Source of the DNA: Halocafeteria seosinensis
Taxonomy: Eukaryota > Sar > Bigyra > Bicosoecida
Length of the DNA: 21,405 nt
Assembly (NCBI GenBank): GCA_001687465.1
Contig: LVLI01000937.1
Span: forward strand, 1-21,405
Direction of reading: 5' to 3'
Positions 7,927 through 17,633 of the stretch are shown piece by piece. The notes beneath the pieces are model-generated. The model searched no databases, had not been told where the DNA came from, and saw nothing but the letters and a program-made list of their open reading frames with translations. A program made the translations under genes and the position numbers. How positions within the stretch are numbered: position 1 is the first letter of the stretch; every line of letters starts with the position of its first letter.

Positions 7927-7997
7927 TATACCCCAAGGAATGTTGGCTAGGTTCTCATCACCTCTACCCTAGCGATGGCCTTTTGAGGCTCTCATAT

Positions 7998-9590
7998 TCA
8001 TGTCTTGCTTGACTCTTGCTTTATGGTTCTCGGCGGTCGTTGCGTCGGTAGCGTTCGCTTCGTTGCCAATGAGCAAGGCGATTTCGATGGTATGCTGTTC
8101 GGTTTCAAACTGTGCGTACTCGTGCGTGTTCCCGTAGGAGACGCAAGATGACTTGGTGATGCTGTTGATGCCATGGAGGCACTTGGAGTCCCTGTAGGCG
8201 TGCCTGAAGAGCCTGGAGCTGCGCTTAGCGTATGAGCTGGCGATTCGACCAACTGAAAGCGCAGTATTGGCAGGTTGTCGCTCCCATTGAGAGTCCAGGT
8301 TTCATTTTCCCATTTCTGGACCCCCTCATAATGATACAGTTGACCTTGTATATCTTCCAAAGTGTTTGAAATACCTGTCGTGTTCAATACGCTCTCTTGA
8401 GAGTTATCAATTCCTACCATAGTAGCCCCATTTGAGCCATTATACACCGAATATTGCACTTGGATAACACCACTTGCGTCACTAACTATACGCCCAATGA
8501 TTCCCCCACCATTTGGATGTTGAACAGTACCGGAAGCGTATGTATTTGTTATGTATACATTGCCTGTTGCTGCTCCTTCCCATCCCCCTGTGCCGTCCCC
8601 TGTAATCCCTCCTGCTGTATATTGCTCAATATCTCCTCGCGTATAACAACCTCTAATATATACTTCACCCCCATTAGTTGCTGTTTCAGCTCCAGCAATA
8701 CCACCACTCCCGCTTCCATAAATAGTTCCTGTGGAGTATGATTGTGTGATATACACATGACCATTCTCTTCACCAGCATGGTCTCCACAGATACCACCTG
8801 CCAATATTCCTTCAATCGTCCCAGTGGAATAACATTGGGTGATATTCACTGTTCCTTTGTCATATCCTACACGAAATCCAGTGATACCACCTGCCTGATC
8901 ACCGTCTATTTTCCCTGTAGAGTGGGATTTCGATATCTTCACGTGGCCTCCGTTGCGGCCCGCCCACTGACCACATATACCACCACCTTTATTTTCCGTG
9001 ATATCCCCTGTTGAGCTACATGAATCCACGATAAAATATCTTTGCTGTTCTCGAACAAGAAATCCACCATTTTGTGCAGTTTTCCCATTCTTGACATGAA
9101 CATTCCAAATCAACGGAGCTTCATCGAAAGATCCAATGTTATCACCATCATTCTCAACCCGGAATAACCCAAGGAAGTCTTGAGTGTCTCCCAAGTCGAT
9201 GATATTCCCGTCGCGACCACCACCATCAAATATCTCATTTGCCTTAAGCGTAATGTGGGTGTCACCATTATAATTATGATCTTTCCAGTTGAGGACAGTG
9301 CAGTTCATTCGAAAGTGATTGTCATGGCGGAAATACTGAAAACAAGTTTCATGGCCGTCTAAGATACTGTCGCGCAAATCGCCAGACTCCTGTGCAAGCG
9401 ACTTCGCGGGGAAGATCACCAGAACTGCCAAAGTAATTAGATACAGAAGCACTGGTTCGAAAGCCATAAGGCGAGCTTGTATTTTACGTCGTCCCAGTTT
9501 CGCGCTGCACAGTGCGTTAAAACCTCTGCGAGTTTCCTCTTTTTCCTTACCATACGAGGAGAAACATGGCGACTTTTTCTCCTTGACCAT
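7998..9590 (-). CDS. GLUG-2: short-form secreted protein with GLUG-like repeats
   Basis: A 530-residue frame from an ATG that aligns with the GLUG-1 start (MVKEKK versus MVERKM). The frame opens further upstream only through a TTG. Parts: basic N-region 1-44; hydrophobic segment 45-67 (PVLLYLITLAVLVIFPAKSLAQ), a good signal peptide, especially if translation starts at the ATG at 9467; acidic Cys-containing domain 68-190 with DGGGRDGN; six repeats 191-385; cap domain to about 447 with LYHYEGVQKWENE and LPILRFQL; a Ser/Thr/Pro stalk; and a basic tail LATKRTLPTQRPPR. Compared with GLUG-1 and GLUG-3 it lacks about 345 residues between the start and the SP-F--Y-K-KE segment. It has no internal stop or frameshift and looks functional, likely exported to the cell surface or matrix. 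Confidence 0.86.
   Translation of the reverse strand: MVKEKKSPCFSSYGKEKEETRRGFNALCSAKLGRRKIQARLMAFEPVLLYLITLAVLVIFPAKSLAQESGDLRDSILDGHETCFQYFRHDNHFRMNCTVLNWKDHNYNGDTHITLKANEIFDGGGRDGNIIDLGDTQDFLGLFRVENDGDNIGSFDEAPLIWNVHVKNGKTAQNGGFLVREQQRYFIVDSCSSTGDITENKGGGICGQWAGRNGGHVKISKSHSTGKIDGDQAGGITGFRVGYDKGTVNITQCYSTGTIEGILAGGICGDHAGEENGHVYITQSYSTGTIYGSGSGGIAGAETATNGGEVYIRGCYTRGDIEQYTAGGITGDGTGGWEGAATGNVYITNTYASGTVQHPNGGGIIGRIVSDASGVIQVQYSVYNGSNGATMVGIDNSQESVLNTTGISNTLEDIQGQLYHYEGVQKWENETWTLNGSDNLPILRFQLVESPAHTLSAAPGSSGTPTGTPSASMASTASPSHLASPTGTRTSTHSLKPNSIPSKSPCSLATKRTLPTQRPPRTIKQESSKT
8440..9020 (-). repeat. GLUG-like repeat array within GLUG-2
   Basis: Six repeats: five with a strict 31-residue period or, in the fifth, 35 residues because of a GWEGAATGN loop, then a last one ending in VQYSVYNGSNGA. 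The core pattern is STG-I, AGGI(T/C)G and G-V-ITQ(C/S). It matches GLUG-1 and GLUG-3 repeat by repeat, so the array was inherited whole rather than re-expanded in each copy. Confidence 0.88.
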
Positions 9591-10300
9591 TTTAGTTTCT
9601 CTCTCTGACAGATTATTTTTCAAGAATTAATCGTCAGACAGAATACTGTAATCCTGACCAGGGAGCGATCTGGAGCTACGTTCGTGCCTGTCAGATTTCT
9701 CGGTTGAAGGGCTTTATCCTTGTCGTATAGCACGCAGAAAGGGACAAGGCGAGATATGCGAAAGAGTGTCCCAGTCCGCATTCAGTGTAGCTACGGGTTA
9801 ATGAATCCGTCCTTCGTCCACTCCATCTGAACGCCATGTGTACGGGAGAAGATTGCTAGGAGAGGTGGACCTTCCAAGAAAGCTTTGAGCTACCATACAT
9901 ATATGTCTCGTACGGACGGAAGAAATGGAAAAGAGGACAACACGAACTTGTTTTTAGAGGTTTGTGTGCGTTCTCATATCAACCCAGTTTGCCCTTGGAA
10001 AAGTCCCCGTCGTTGTATCCAGACACGACCGTTCTTTCTTCAAGCAAGAACATGCCTGGTCACCGCGTGACCCACAGGCCTGTATGGGCACTACACAACA
10101 GAAGGAGACGTATGACTGTTGCATGCGTCGGTCGTCATGTCCGCTTCATGGTTCTTTCCCTCAGTGGTGGATGGGACCAAGCAAGAAACAAGATGCGGCA
10201 CACTTCTAGCCTCGTAAAACGTCGTTGGAAGAAGTCGTGTTGGCGGGTGTTAGGGCAACGAGAGACCCACTTGGGGTATGTACAATGTGCACGCATGTAG
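9591..10300 (-). promoter_or_regulatory. Upstream region of GLUG-2
   Basis: The first 250 bases align well with those upstream of GLUG-1: the CTCTCTCTGACAGAT stretch, TCGTCAGACAGAATA, CACGCAGAAA, and AATGAATCCGTCC followed by CGTCCACTCC. Beyond 9890 a weaker match continues (ATATATG, ACGAACTTGTTT, GTTTGTGTGCG), then fades by about 10300. Several short plus-strand frames here are not conserved in the other copies and are not taken as genes. Confidence 0.45.
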
Positions 10301-10339
10301 GATGTTACCGTTGTCCTGAATTCATGGATAGGTCGTTCC

Positions 10340-11560
10340 TACTGCACAGCGGCGGTAGTTATGTCTGTCTGTGGCCGAAGTCCCTCTACATTTGAGGTAA
10401 AGCACCAATCTACCTGGTACTGTAGCACTCGAACTCCCGTTACTTGCCCCAATAAGTGTAATGCGAAGCGACAGAAATTTGCGCCAGCATGGATTGCAGT
10501 GGCAGCGAACTTTGCACCAGATGGGTCCTCGAGCGACCCAGATTGTACTCGTGGTGTCATAGCTTCCTGAGTCTGCACTAAGTTGTGTGGCGCATTACAC
10601 ACACGGCCCAGGAGGGAAACAACAACATGATACCTACACCTCCCACATCACAATTACATACACGATCAATTTAAACCGCTCTTCGTATTCCTACTGAGTA
10701 TCCCCCGTCGCATGCATTGATCCCTTTCCTCTAACTAGAGAGAATGAATGGAGATGACCAGGGCCAGAGCGCAGCAAGCATAACGCGTGAAGCAAAACTT
10801 TAGTGCTTGAATTGAGTGCACTCAATCGTTTCAGTCGCCACCCATTTACCTATGTCAAGACTGACGAAGCAATTCTATATTTCCCAAGTACTCGGATGGA
10901 TTGGAGGGGCTTGTACTTGCCTCGACAGCCTATGCGCCAACATGCGTAGTGGAATACTTCCATGTTGAGCTAGAACGATAAAACTGAAGAAGCCAACACG
11001 CGTTCAATCCAGTAAACAATAACGTCGAACTAGCTTTAAAGCCAGTCTTAAGGAACCCCATACCATGCTAGGTTTCCACTTCGCTGGCCGTCGACAACGG
11101 AGTAGACTCTTAGTGGTGGACCGACTTGCTGCTGGGTTCCGTTCTCTCAAACCCTCTACGTACGTTGTCTTCCTGGCTGCATCGACAATTCGTCATCGTT
11201 GAGTCATACATCTTTGCCCTGGACTCGAGACATGAATAACGCTTCGCTCGCTTCAAGGATCCCCTTTCTTACTGTGTGCCGGAGATGATAAAGGCGCTAT
11301 CATAAGTACTTTAAGAAATAAAGCATACTAAGACTTCACTTTGCCCAATGTCGACGAGGAAGCAGAGTCGCCGGGAAACAGCGTTCTCTAGTGAATACAA
11401 GTGGTCGACGTACTGTCGGGAAATCGGAAGAAGAGCAGGGTACCCACATGAAATCGTATGAAATTCCATTCCATTCCATTCATTGCTTTGCTGTCTTTGT
11501 GCTGGCAATGCTATGCATGGTTGTGTAGGCGATTCCACCCCTAAGGGCCTGCTGCCCTTC
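10340..11560. repeat. Relic block R, partial copy
   Basis: Pieces of this stretch match the other relic blocks in order. CTGTCTGTCTG is at about 10361, AGCGAACTTTGCA-CAGATGG at about 10505 (18172 elsewhere), CTTCCATGTTG at about 10957, TTGCCCAATGTCGA at about 11342, and ATGCATGGTTGTGTAGGCG at about 11512 (18957 elsewhere). On the minus strand AKFAATAIHAGANFCRFAL resembles AKFAAVVVTAIRESFQRVAF at 18121-18195. No intact gene is seen. Several indels separate the copies. Confidence 0.55.
11464..11485. repeat. (ATTCC)n short tandem repeat
   Basis: Three exact ATTCC units are followed by a variant ATTCA, inside the partial relic block. A related ATTC run (TTCATTCATTCATTT) lies about 80 bases further on. 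The other two relic blocks lack the run at the matching place. Confidence 0.85.
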
Positions 11561-11659
11561 ATTCATTCATTTCCCTTCGTGTCACGACAGTTCAGGACGC
11601 CATATATGTAGAGTAGCCAAATGCACACTTCTCGGTCTCGTAGAAAATACTGTCCGAAA

Positions 11660-11790
11660 GAGGTATCGAGAGCCATCCATCCGTGTCATATCCAGACTTC
11701 ATTGTATTAAGTTCCTACGTGTCCTCATGGAACTGAGGAACCTCAGGGAGCTGGAGCTGGCCGTCTTCAGAGCCAAATACTGCAAGTATG
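11660..11790 (+). pseudogene. Leucine-rich-repeat-like fragment
   Basis: One plus-strand frame reads RLHCIKFLRVLMELRN and continues LRELELAVF before reaching a stop at about 11803. The L--L--L-N---L--L spacing is that of leucine-rich repeats. The stretch is short, has no start codon, and is flanked by repetitive DNA. I take it as a likely remnant of a leucine-rich-repeat gene, or of a mobile segment carrying one. Confidence 0.3.
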
Positions 11791-11859
11791 GACTGACGAG
11801 ACCGTAGAATCAATCGAGGTTGCTCACAGGTGCATGGAGAACTGTCCATGCAGGAGTAG

Positions 11860-12580
11860 TCGCTTCTTCCTGTGCTATCCTTGTGGACAAAACTTCGATG
11901 TAACAGCATGCTGTGGTATCATGGTGCTTTTTAGCCTGCATAGGGTAAGTAAGCTGCGTGTGTGAAGCTCAAGTAATGGACTGCACTCTCATGCAACATG
12001 AAACTTACAGTAGTTATTTGATGCAAGCCATGCGCACTGGCACTCCTCGACTCACTTCTGGCAAACAAGGCAAACCAACCAAGGAGGACAAGGCTTACTT
12101 CATCCGACTTAGTCGGACCGACTATCCAGTGTATCGGCTGACCTTCACACAGGCACAGGGGCTCTTCGATGAAGGATGGTATGGTATGAAGTATGTACGA
12201 AGGAAACATGCCTTGTGTATCTGCTGTGGTTCTATCTAGAAACACAACTCCACCCTTTCCTGTGGTAAACAGCTAGCGGTATATTTCTCCGAAGGTCACT
12301 GCTGTAGGCCTTATTATGGTATGTACTGTAGGAGTCTAGCTACGGTTTGGCCTCGTACACCATAGACGAAAGCGAGTTCGATCGATGACGCCACATTATA
12401 TGCATGGGTTAGGAAGACAAGTAGTAGCAATCCTCAACATGTAGGAGAGAATCACCATAGCGAAGCATCCACAACCTTCAATTCTACTTGCGCCTTCAGT
12501 TCCTTCACCAAGCTGTAGTTGCTTCTTTCTGTGTTACGCTTGCGGACAGCCCCCCTGATCACATAGGGTAGTATGGAATC
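11860..12580 (+). repeat. Pair of related Cys-rich segments flanking 11935-12505
   Basis: GTAGTCGCTTCTTCCTGTGCTA...CTTGTGGACA at about 11857-11890 recurs as GTAGTTGCTTCTTTCTGTGTTA...CTTGCGGACA at about 12512-12546. Translated, the pair gives SRFFLCYPCGQ and SCFFLCYACGQ, a CxxC pair typical of a zinc ribbon or knuckle. Between them is a 93-codon plus-strand open frame (11958-12239) with no recognised motif. The repeats could be ends of a small duplicated or inserted segment. Confidence 0.4.
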
Positions 12581-12675
12581 GGATACCCGGTATCAGGTAT
12601 GGCCCATTGTTGGTTTGAAAGGCATATTCCTCACTTAACTCCGTTAAGTTCATGATTGCCGGGATGAACTGCCGT

Positions 12676-15411
12676 TTAAACTTTACATCCTTTGGCGTCC
12701 ATGCAATCACCGGAATCTTGTTTCGGAACTCTCCCAGGTCGCTGCGCCGGAAGTGTTCGCTTCGTAGCCAACACATGAGGGGACCGAGAGGGCGTGACCG
12801 AAGGTGCCAACGTTTGCATGCTAGTGGGAGTAGAAGCAGGACTTGGTTCCGGCGACAATTGCAGCAGCTGAAAGCGCAAAATGGGCAAAGCATCAGTGCC
12901 ATTGAGAGCCCAGGTTTCATTATCCCATTGTCGGACGCCCTCATAATGATACAGTTGGCCTCCTACATAATCCAAAGTGTCTGAAATGCCTGTCGTGTTC
13001 AATACATCCTCTTGAGAGTTGTCGACTCCTACGATACTAGCCCCATTTAAGCCATTATACACCGAATACTGCACTTGGATAACACCATTTGCGTCACCAT
13101 CTATATGTCCAATGATTCCACCAGCATTTGGATGTTGGACAACACCTGAAGCATATGTATTTGTTATGTATACATTCCCTGTTTCTAGCCCACAACAGCC
13201 CCCAGTGTCGGCCCCTGTAATCCCTCCTGCTCTATCACACTCAATATCTCCTCGCGTATAACAATCTGTAATATGTACTTCCCCATCATTGTGTGCTGTA
13301 TCATCTCCAGTAATACCACCACTCCAGTCCCCATGAATAGTTCCTGTGGAATATGATTGCGTGATATACACATGACCCTGCTTGTCACCAGCATTATCCC
13401 CACATACCGGTATACCACCTGCAGCACCTCCTTCAATCATCCCAGTGGAATAACATTGGGTGATATTCACAGTTCCTCCGCCGTATCCTGTTCGTAGTCC
13501 CGCGATACCACCTGCCCACCTACCCCGTATTGTGCCGCTAGACTGGGAATTCGATATCTTAACTTGGCCTCCGTTGCGCCCCGCATATTCACCACATATA
13601 CCACCAGCCCAACCATTGGTGATCTCTCCTGTTGAGCTACATGAATCCGCGATAAAATATTTTTGCTTTTTTCGAACAATAAATCCACCCTCTGGTGCAG
13701 TGTATCCATTCTTGACATGAACATTCCGAATCAACGAAGCTTCATCCAGGGATTCAATGTCACCACCATCGATCTCAACCCGGAGTAATCCAAGGAACTC
13801 TCCAGTCTCCCCCAAGTCAATGATATTTCCTTCACGACCACCACCATCAAATGTTTCATTTCCCTTAAGCGTAATGTGGGTGTTGCCGTCGTAATTACTG
13901 TCACTGGCTTCCCAGTTGAGGACACTACAGTTCATTCGGAAGATGTTGTCGTCCGGGAAATACTGAAAACAAGTTTCATTGCCATCTATGATACTGTCTC
14001 GCAAATCATTGGGATCTTGCGCGAGCGATTTACCACGGAGTATCAAAACAACTGTCAACGTAAGGAGACATAGACGGGCTGATTCAAAATTCGTGAAATT
14101 CAATACGCGAGACCACATCTTACGTGGTCGTGTCTTCCGAGAGTGGCAGAGTGTGTTTAAAGCACCAATCGCCTCTTTTCCTTTCGCATAGAAGAAATAA
14201 TATGGCGACGCCTTGCGGTATCCATCTACATGAGGAGATTCTGCCTCTGTCCGGTAGCCATTCACTAATATCATCATGGAAAAGAAGAGGTGAACTACAC
14301 CAAAAATGACTAGGCATAATGAAGGCATTTGGAATTCGATACTGACTTTCGCTGCCGAGCAAGTGCCATAGTTACTGCTCACAGGCAGAGACTTTCCAAG
14401 CTGCTTTTTGCGTCTAACGACGATACCTGCGTCAGGAAGCAAATATGTCGAATCATGACACTGAAACAAGTCCTCTTGTTGGTGGGAAGATACACTTGAT
14501 GTTGGTCCGAAGCTACAGGCAGCATCGTTGGAGGGTTTCCAGGTGGTTCCAATGGACACGGGAGCTCGCGCGACATTTACGGGGACTACAAAATCTCTAA
14601 CAGTACCGCGGAAACGGACGAAAGGAGAGGAAATCCGCTCCCTGGAGACCCAGTCCACTGGCTTTGCCATGCTGAGCGCCGAGCCAGAAGAGCGAGGACT
14701 GTGTACATTTTCGGCTAGAACATTTTCAACACCCGGCCATTTTTTCAGGGAACATATCACAGATCGAACTTCAGCATCTGGCGCGGAATAAATGGAAAGA
14801 TCCGAAGCGCCTCGTTCACTATAATCAAACGGGGACATCCACGCACGTGTTGTTTGTAGTCGTCGGTCCGATACCCTTAGAAGAGCTACTGAAGTAGTAC
14901 AAGGACCAGAAGCGTCTACACTCGATTGCCAGAGGAATCCAGTCTCTACTGGTTTGGGTTGGGAACCCCAAATATCTGTACACCTCGCAACTTGTTGCTG
15001 ATGTTCGTACAATGACCAGGACAAGCGGGCTCGCAATGGCAGAGCAGAATTTCCCTCATTAGTGTTTGCTGCTAGTGTTTCGTCAATGACAGAGCATGCT
15101 AACGCAGTCAATGTACTTCCAGTAGTGGCTGACAAGGATTGAGCAGCCGCAACAGTGACTACAGTCTCAGGCTGGGTGGTGGACGGCGGCAGCCCAAAAG
15201 CAACGCTGGTTGTAACAAGCAGCAACGCATATAAATGGTATAGCCGAAGTGACGTTTTCCTCTCGACAATTTTAATTCGTCTAGCTCTCTGACAGATTGT
15301 TGTCAAAAAATAATCGTCAGACAGAATAATACTGACTAGCAATCCCACAAAGCAACAGGCTCCGGAGCCGCGTACGTGTTCTACGGCCGATTGCGCAAGT
15401 TCAAAACGCAT
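12676..15411 (-). CDS. GLUG-3: long-form GLUG-repeat protein with altered start
   Basis: An open frame of 911 codons, closest to GLUG-1. Codons 54-74 are the signal-like segment (LYHLYALLLVTTSVAFGLPP), followed by the unrecognised module, hydrophobic segment 362-384, third hydrophobic segment 447-464 ending KSLAQ, the acidic domain with FDGGGREGN, six repeats, the cap domain with LPILRFQL, a short Ser/Thr/Pro stalk without the 14-residue repeats, and the basic tail LATKRTLPAQRPGR. The ATGs that start GLUG-1 are ATT (15268-15270) and ACG (15253-15255) here. The only upstream in-frame ATG is at 15411, in sequence that is 5' leader in GLUG-1. A 2-residue insertion (PV) splits the GGICG of the third repeat. 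Start choice is therefore uncertain: 15411, a non-AUG start, or a gene beginning to decay. The rest of the frame is intact. Confidence 0.75.
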   Translation of the reverse strand: MRFELAQSAVEHVRGSGACCFVGLLVSIILSDDYFLTTICQRARRIKIVERKTSLRLYHLYALLLVTTSVAFGLPPSTTQPETVVTVAAAQSLSATTGSTLTALACSVIDETLAANTNEGNSALPLRARLSWSLYEHQQQVARCTDIWGSQPKPVETGFLWQSSVDASGPCTTSVALLRVSDRRLQTTRAWMSPFDYSERGASDLSIYSAPDAEVRSVICSLKKWPGVENVLAENVHSPRSSGSALSMAKPVDWVSRERISSPFVRFRGTVRDFVVPVNVARAPVSIGTTWKPSNDAACSFGPTSSVSSHQQEDLFQCHDSTYLLPDAGIVVRRKKQLGKSLPVSSNYGTCSAAKVSIEFQMPSLCLVIFGVVHLFFSMMILVNGYRTEAESPHVDGYRKASPYYFFYAKGKEAIGALNTLCHSRKTRPRKMWSRVLNFTNFESARLCLLTLTVVLILRGKSLAQDPNDLRDSIIDGNETCFQYFPDDNIFRMNCSVLNWEASDSNYDGNTHITLKGNETFDGGGREGNIIDLGETGEFLGLLRVEIDGGDIESLDEASLIRNVHVKNGYTAPEGGFIVRKKQKYFIADSCSSTGEITNGWAGGICGEYAGRNGGQVKISNSQSSGTIRGRWAGGIAGLRTGYGGGTVNITQCYSTGMIEGGAAGGIPVCGDNAGDKQGHVYITQSYSTGTIHGDWSGGITGDDTAHNDGEVHITDCYTRGDIECDRAGGITGADTGGCCGLETGNVYITNTYASGVVQHPNAGGIIGHIDGDANGVIQVQYSVYNGLNGASIVGVDNSQEDVLNTTGISDTLDYVGGQLYHYEGVRQWDNETWALNGTDALPILRFQLLQLSPEPSPASTPTSMQTLAPSVTPSRSPHVLATKRTLPAQRPGRVPKQDSGDCMDAKGCKV
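13040..13640 (-). repeat. GLUG-like repeat array within GLUG-3
   Basis: Six repeats aligned one-to-one with GLUG-1 and GLUG-2. The third contains an extra six bases, near 13405-13412, that turn GGICG into GGIPVCG. The fifth has a GGCCGLETGN loop with two adjacent Cys residues not present in the other copies. The last ends in the shared VQYSVYNG block, here followed by Leu instead of Ser. Confidence 0.87.
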
Positions 15412-15885
15412 TTATCTGTATGGTGCGAACCTTGAGAGGGTTCATTGAAAGAACAAAACCGACATGAATTCGTAGCGTAGTTCCAGTGGTATCATTCCAC
15501 TGTGGTCCACGACACGTACAGTATCTCGCTCGGTGTGTGTGAGTCACCAGACAAGAAGGCTTCGATGATCGTGGAATTCCAACTGTTTCACAAGAAATCA
15601 GCCAGTCGGGAAGAACAAGGTACGACCGATGCCCGTAGTACGAGGAAAGCAAACATATATAAGCAGAGAAAGAGATATGCGTGAGTTCTTTGTTCGTTGG
15701 GGATGGTTTCACCCACTACAGTGCTTGTATGCATGAGCAAACAGGGCTCGATACGGCGTTGCACCTGACAGGATGGAAGCAGCGGGACAAATATGGCAGG
15801 GTTACTGCCAGAGTACTTTGGGGCACGTAACTGTAAACGTGCAATCCAATCGAAGATAGGGGAACACATTGTATTTTGTAAAGTT
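15280..15885 (-). promoter_or_regulatory. Upstream region of GLUG-3
   Basis: It aligns with 3715-4480 upstream of GLUG-1 through AACGCATTTAT, CAGTGGTATCATTCCA, GTGAGTCACCAGACAAG, GGGGATGGTTTC, CTGACAGGATG and GGGCACGTAACT. It lacks about 200 bases present upstream of GLUG-1, including the block with the TG microsatellite. The match ends near 15885 (ACACATTGTA), which I take as the edge of the duplicated unit. The same deletion brings the ATG at 15411 close to the coding region. Confidence 0.5.
15655..15662 (-). promoter_or_regulatory. Candidate TATA-like element, GLUG-3 upstream
   Basis: Minus-strand TTATATAT within CTGCTTATATATGTTTGC, the counterpart of the element at 4267-4274. Conservation between two diverged upstream regions is the only evidence. 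It is about 385 bases before the position homologous to the GLUG-1 start. Confidence 0.22.
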
Positions 15886-15889
15886 CTTG

Positions 15890-17630
15890 CTTGAGCTACC
15901 ACACCAGCCGCACGGCTCAGAGTGGAGCTAGCTCGCTAAGGCATACTTGATGATGAATTATGCAAGTTCGGTTGGTATCTAGGGAAAAGCCTCATATACA
16001 AACAGAACCCTAACTTCAAGTAACCACTGGTCAACGGAAGCTTGTTGACCGCGGGAGGATCCCAGCTCAAGCTCCACGTGAAGGTAGAAGAAGATACAGT
16101 ATGCAAGCGTAAATATATGGAAGGACAAACAAGCTAGTAGGACTCACTTCATTAATATCCCTCCCTCTAGCACATTCGACAGCAAACTATTGGGAAATCA
16201 CACTACCAACTCCGCCCGAAACTCTACCCGAAATTGCTTCGGCAGCAATGACCGGCAGGATTTGACAACGCCACTATGTAAGGCTTAGAAGGAGCAAGAG
16301 GAATTCGACACTTCTGCCCGAAAATAGGAAGAAGAGAGCAACTTCCCACTGAGTCCTCTTCTCTCAATGGTAAAGGTGTGTTGCCTTGGAGGGCTCGTTG
16401 GTAATAAGTTATCGTTGCTCTGCACGGGAACGCCCATTCCATCCACGAATGGCGCCTTGCTCGCCTCTTGTGTTGTTTGTTTGGTGGCATCGTGCCACCG
16501 CTGGCATGGGATAAACTCCTAGCAAGTTGCAACCAATGCACACACCGAGCCCATGTAGCAAGAGCCGTTGGTGAGCTCCTACGCCGCCTGGGGAAACCGT
16601 AATTTGGTTCCTGAATTTCACTGAGCTCGTCGGGGACAAGGTTGCTTTCTCGTTCCCTTGGCTGGCAATCAAATCAGCCAACACTATTACAGGTTAGCTC
16701 ATCCCGGTCAGATTATGTGAAGAATGGGGCTTGTTTGTTAGTCACGCTTGATATCCATTCAACAGTTGCGCACTCTGCATCTCGCTGAGTATAATTCGTC
16801 CTTTACTTGCTTCTCGCTTCATGTAGTCTCTTCTTTAGCTTCTTCTCGACGACCGAGGAAGCCATGAGTCTGGAGAATCAGAAGACCGGTGAAGCTAAAT
16901 CGTGAAGAATTCTGTAAACCTTCTTCAAATCAATGCTGTTGACTCCTACCCTTCAGCATCACCCTCTGGTTGCCCCCTTCTGAAGAAAAATACTGAAAAA
17001 CAGCAATCACTGAGGCCGGAGTGACAGCCTCGAGAGTCCATTATCCATAAAAGTCCTTGAAGCGAGGAGTTGGAACAACAACTTCATCATCATGAGGCAG
17101 CAGTAGTTGTTGGCTGAGGCCCTCATCCATATCATTCTCTACCCTCTATGGGGACGAAATGTGCGATGCCGTGCACAGCATATGGCACGTATGCCGATCT
17201 GGTCTCTACTTGTCGAATATCACTCATTCGTCACCGTCAAGTCAATGTGGCCGACAGCGGCAGCTGAGATGAGATGGAATGAAAGTGTGATTGCTCACAG
17301 ATGCATCACGCACCACATATTGTGTGTAGTCGGGGCGGGGTTCAATGAAAGCCTTTGGAACAATCCTTCTTGGTTTAACTGTTAAACATTAACAACGTAC
17401 TAAAAGGCCATCCTGGGCTGCGTGTGGAACCCAGCCCACAGCTGCAAAAACGAGCCAACTGGTGGGTTGCAGGAAGTGGAGACTCACTCACCCCAGCATA
17501 CGCACACTTACGAAATGCTGGTATAAATTAGAGGGATAGCGAAAGTCTCGAACGAGAAAATAAGGGATGTCCTACCGTAGGTTGACATAAAGAGCTAAGC
17601 AGCGCTGCGCTAGTGACCTTATTAGCTACG
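15890..17630. other. Gene-poor intergenic stretch
   Basis: I find no supported gene in these 1.7 kb. Open frames at 16224-16684 (minus) and 17107-17385 (plus, starting at TTG) have no family motifs, no signal peptide and no counterpart elsewhere in the window. The words GATTGCTCACAGATGCAT near 17292 and GGTTGCTCACAGGTGCATG near 11818 are alike, so some repetitive material may be present. Confidence 0.5.
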
Positions 17631-17633
17631 CAC

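Noticed and set aside
8454-8741. Plus-strand 95-codon open frame, with similar ones at 1531-1818 and 5608-5823
   Set aside because: These are antisense shadows of the GLUG repeats. They recur in each copy because the repeats are periodic, and they have no start context or family features.
9885-10300. Overlapping plus-strand open frames upstream of GLUG-2
   Set aside because: They overlap each other, lie in the conserved upstream region of GLUG-2, and are not kept in the matching regions of GLUG-1 or GLUG-3.
1009-15411. CRISPR-like or transposon explanation for the regular repeats
   Set aside because: The repeats are diverged 93-bp coding units within open frames, not identical spaced repeats. 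No transposase, terminal inverted repeats or LTRs are seen at the unit edges.
16224-16684. Two overlapping minus-strand frames of about 100 codons
   Set aside because: They are in different frames, are compositionally ordinary, and have no family motif or conservation within the window.
17107-17385. 92-codon plus-strand frame
   Set aside because: It begins at TTG, has no recognisable motif and no paralogue, and lies in repetitive, gene-poor DNA.
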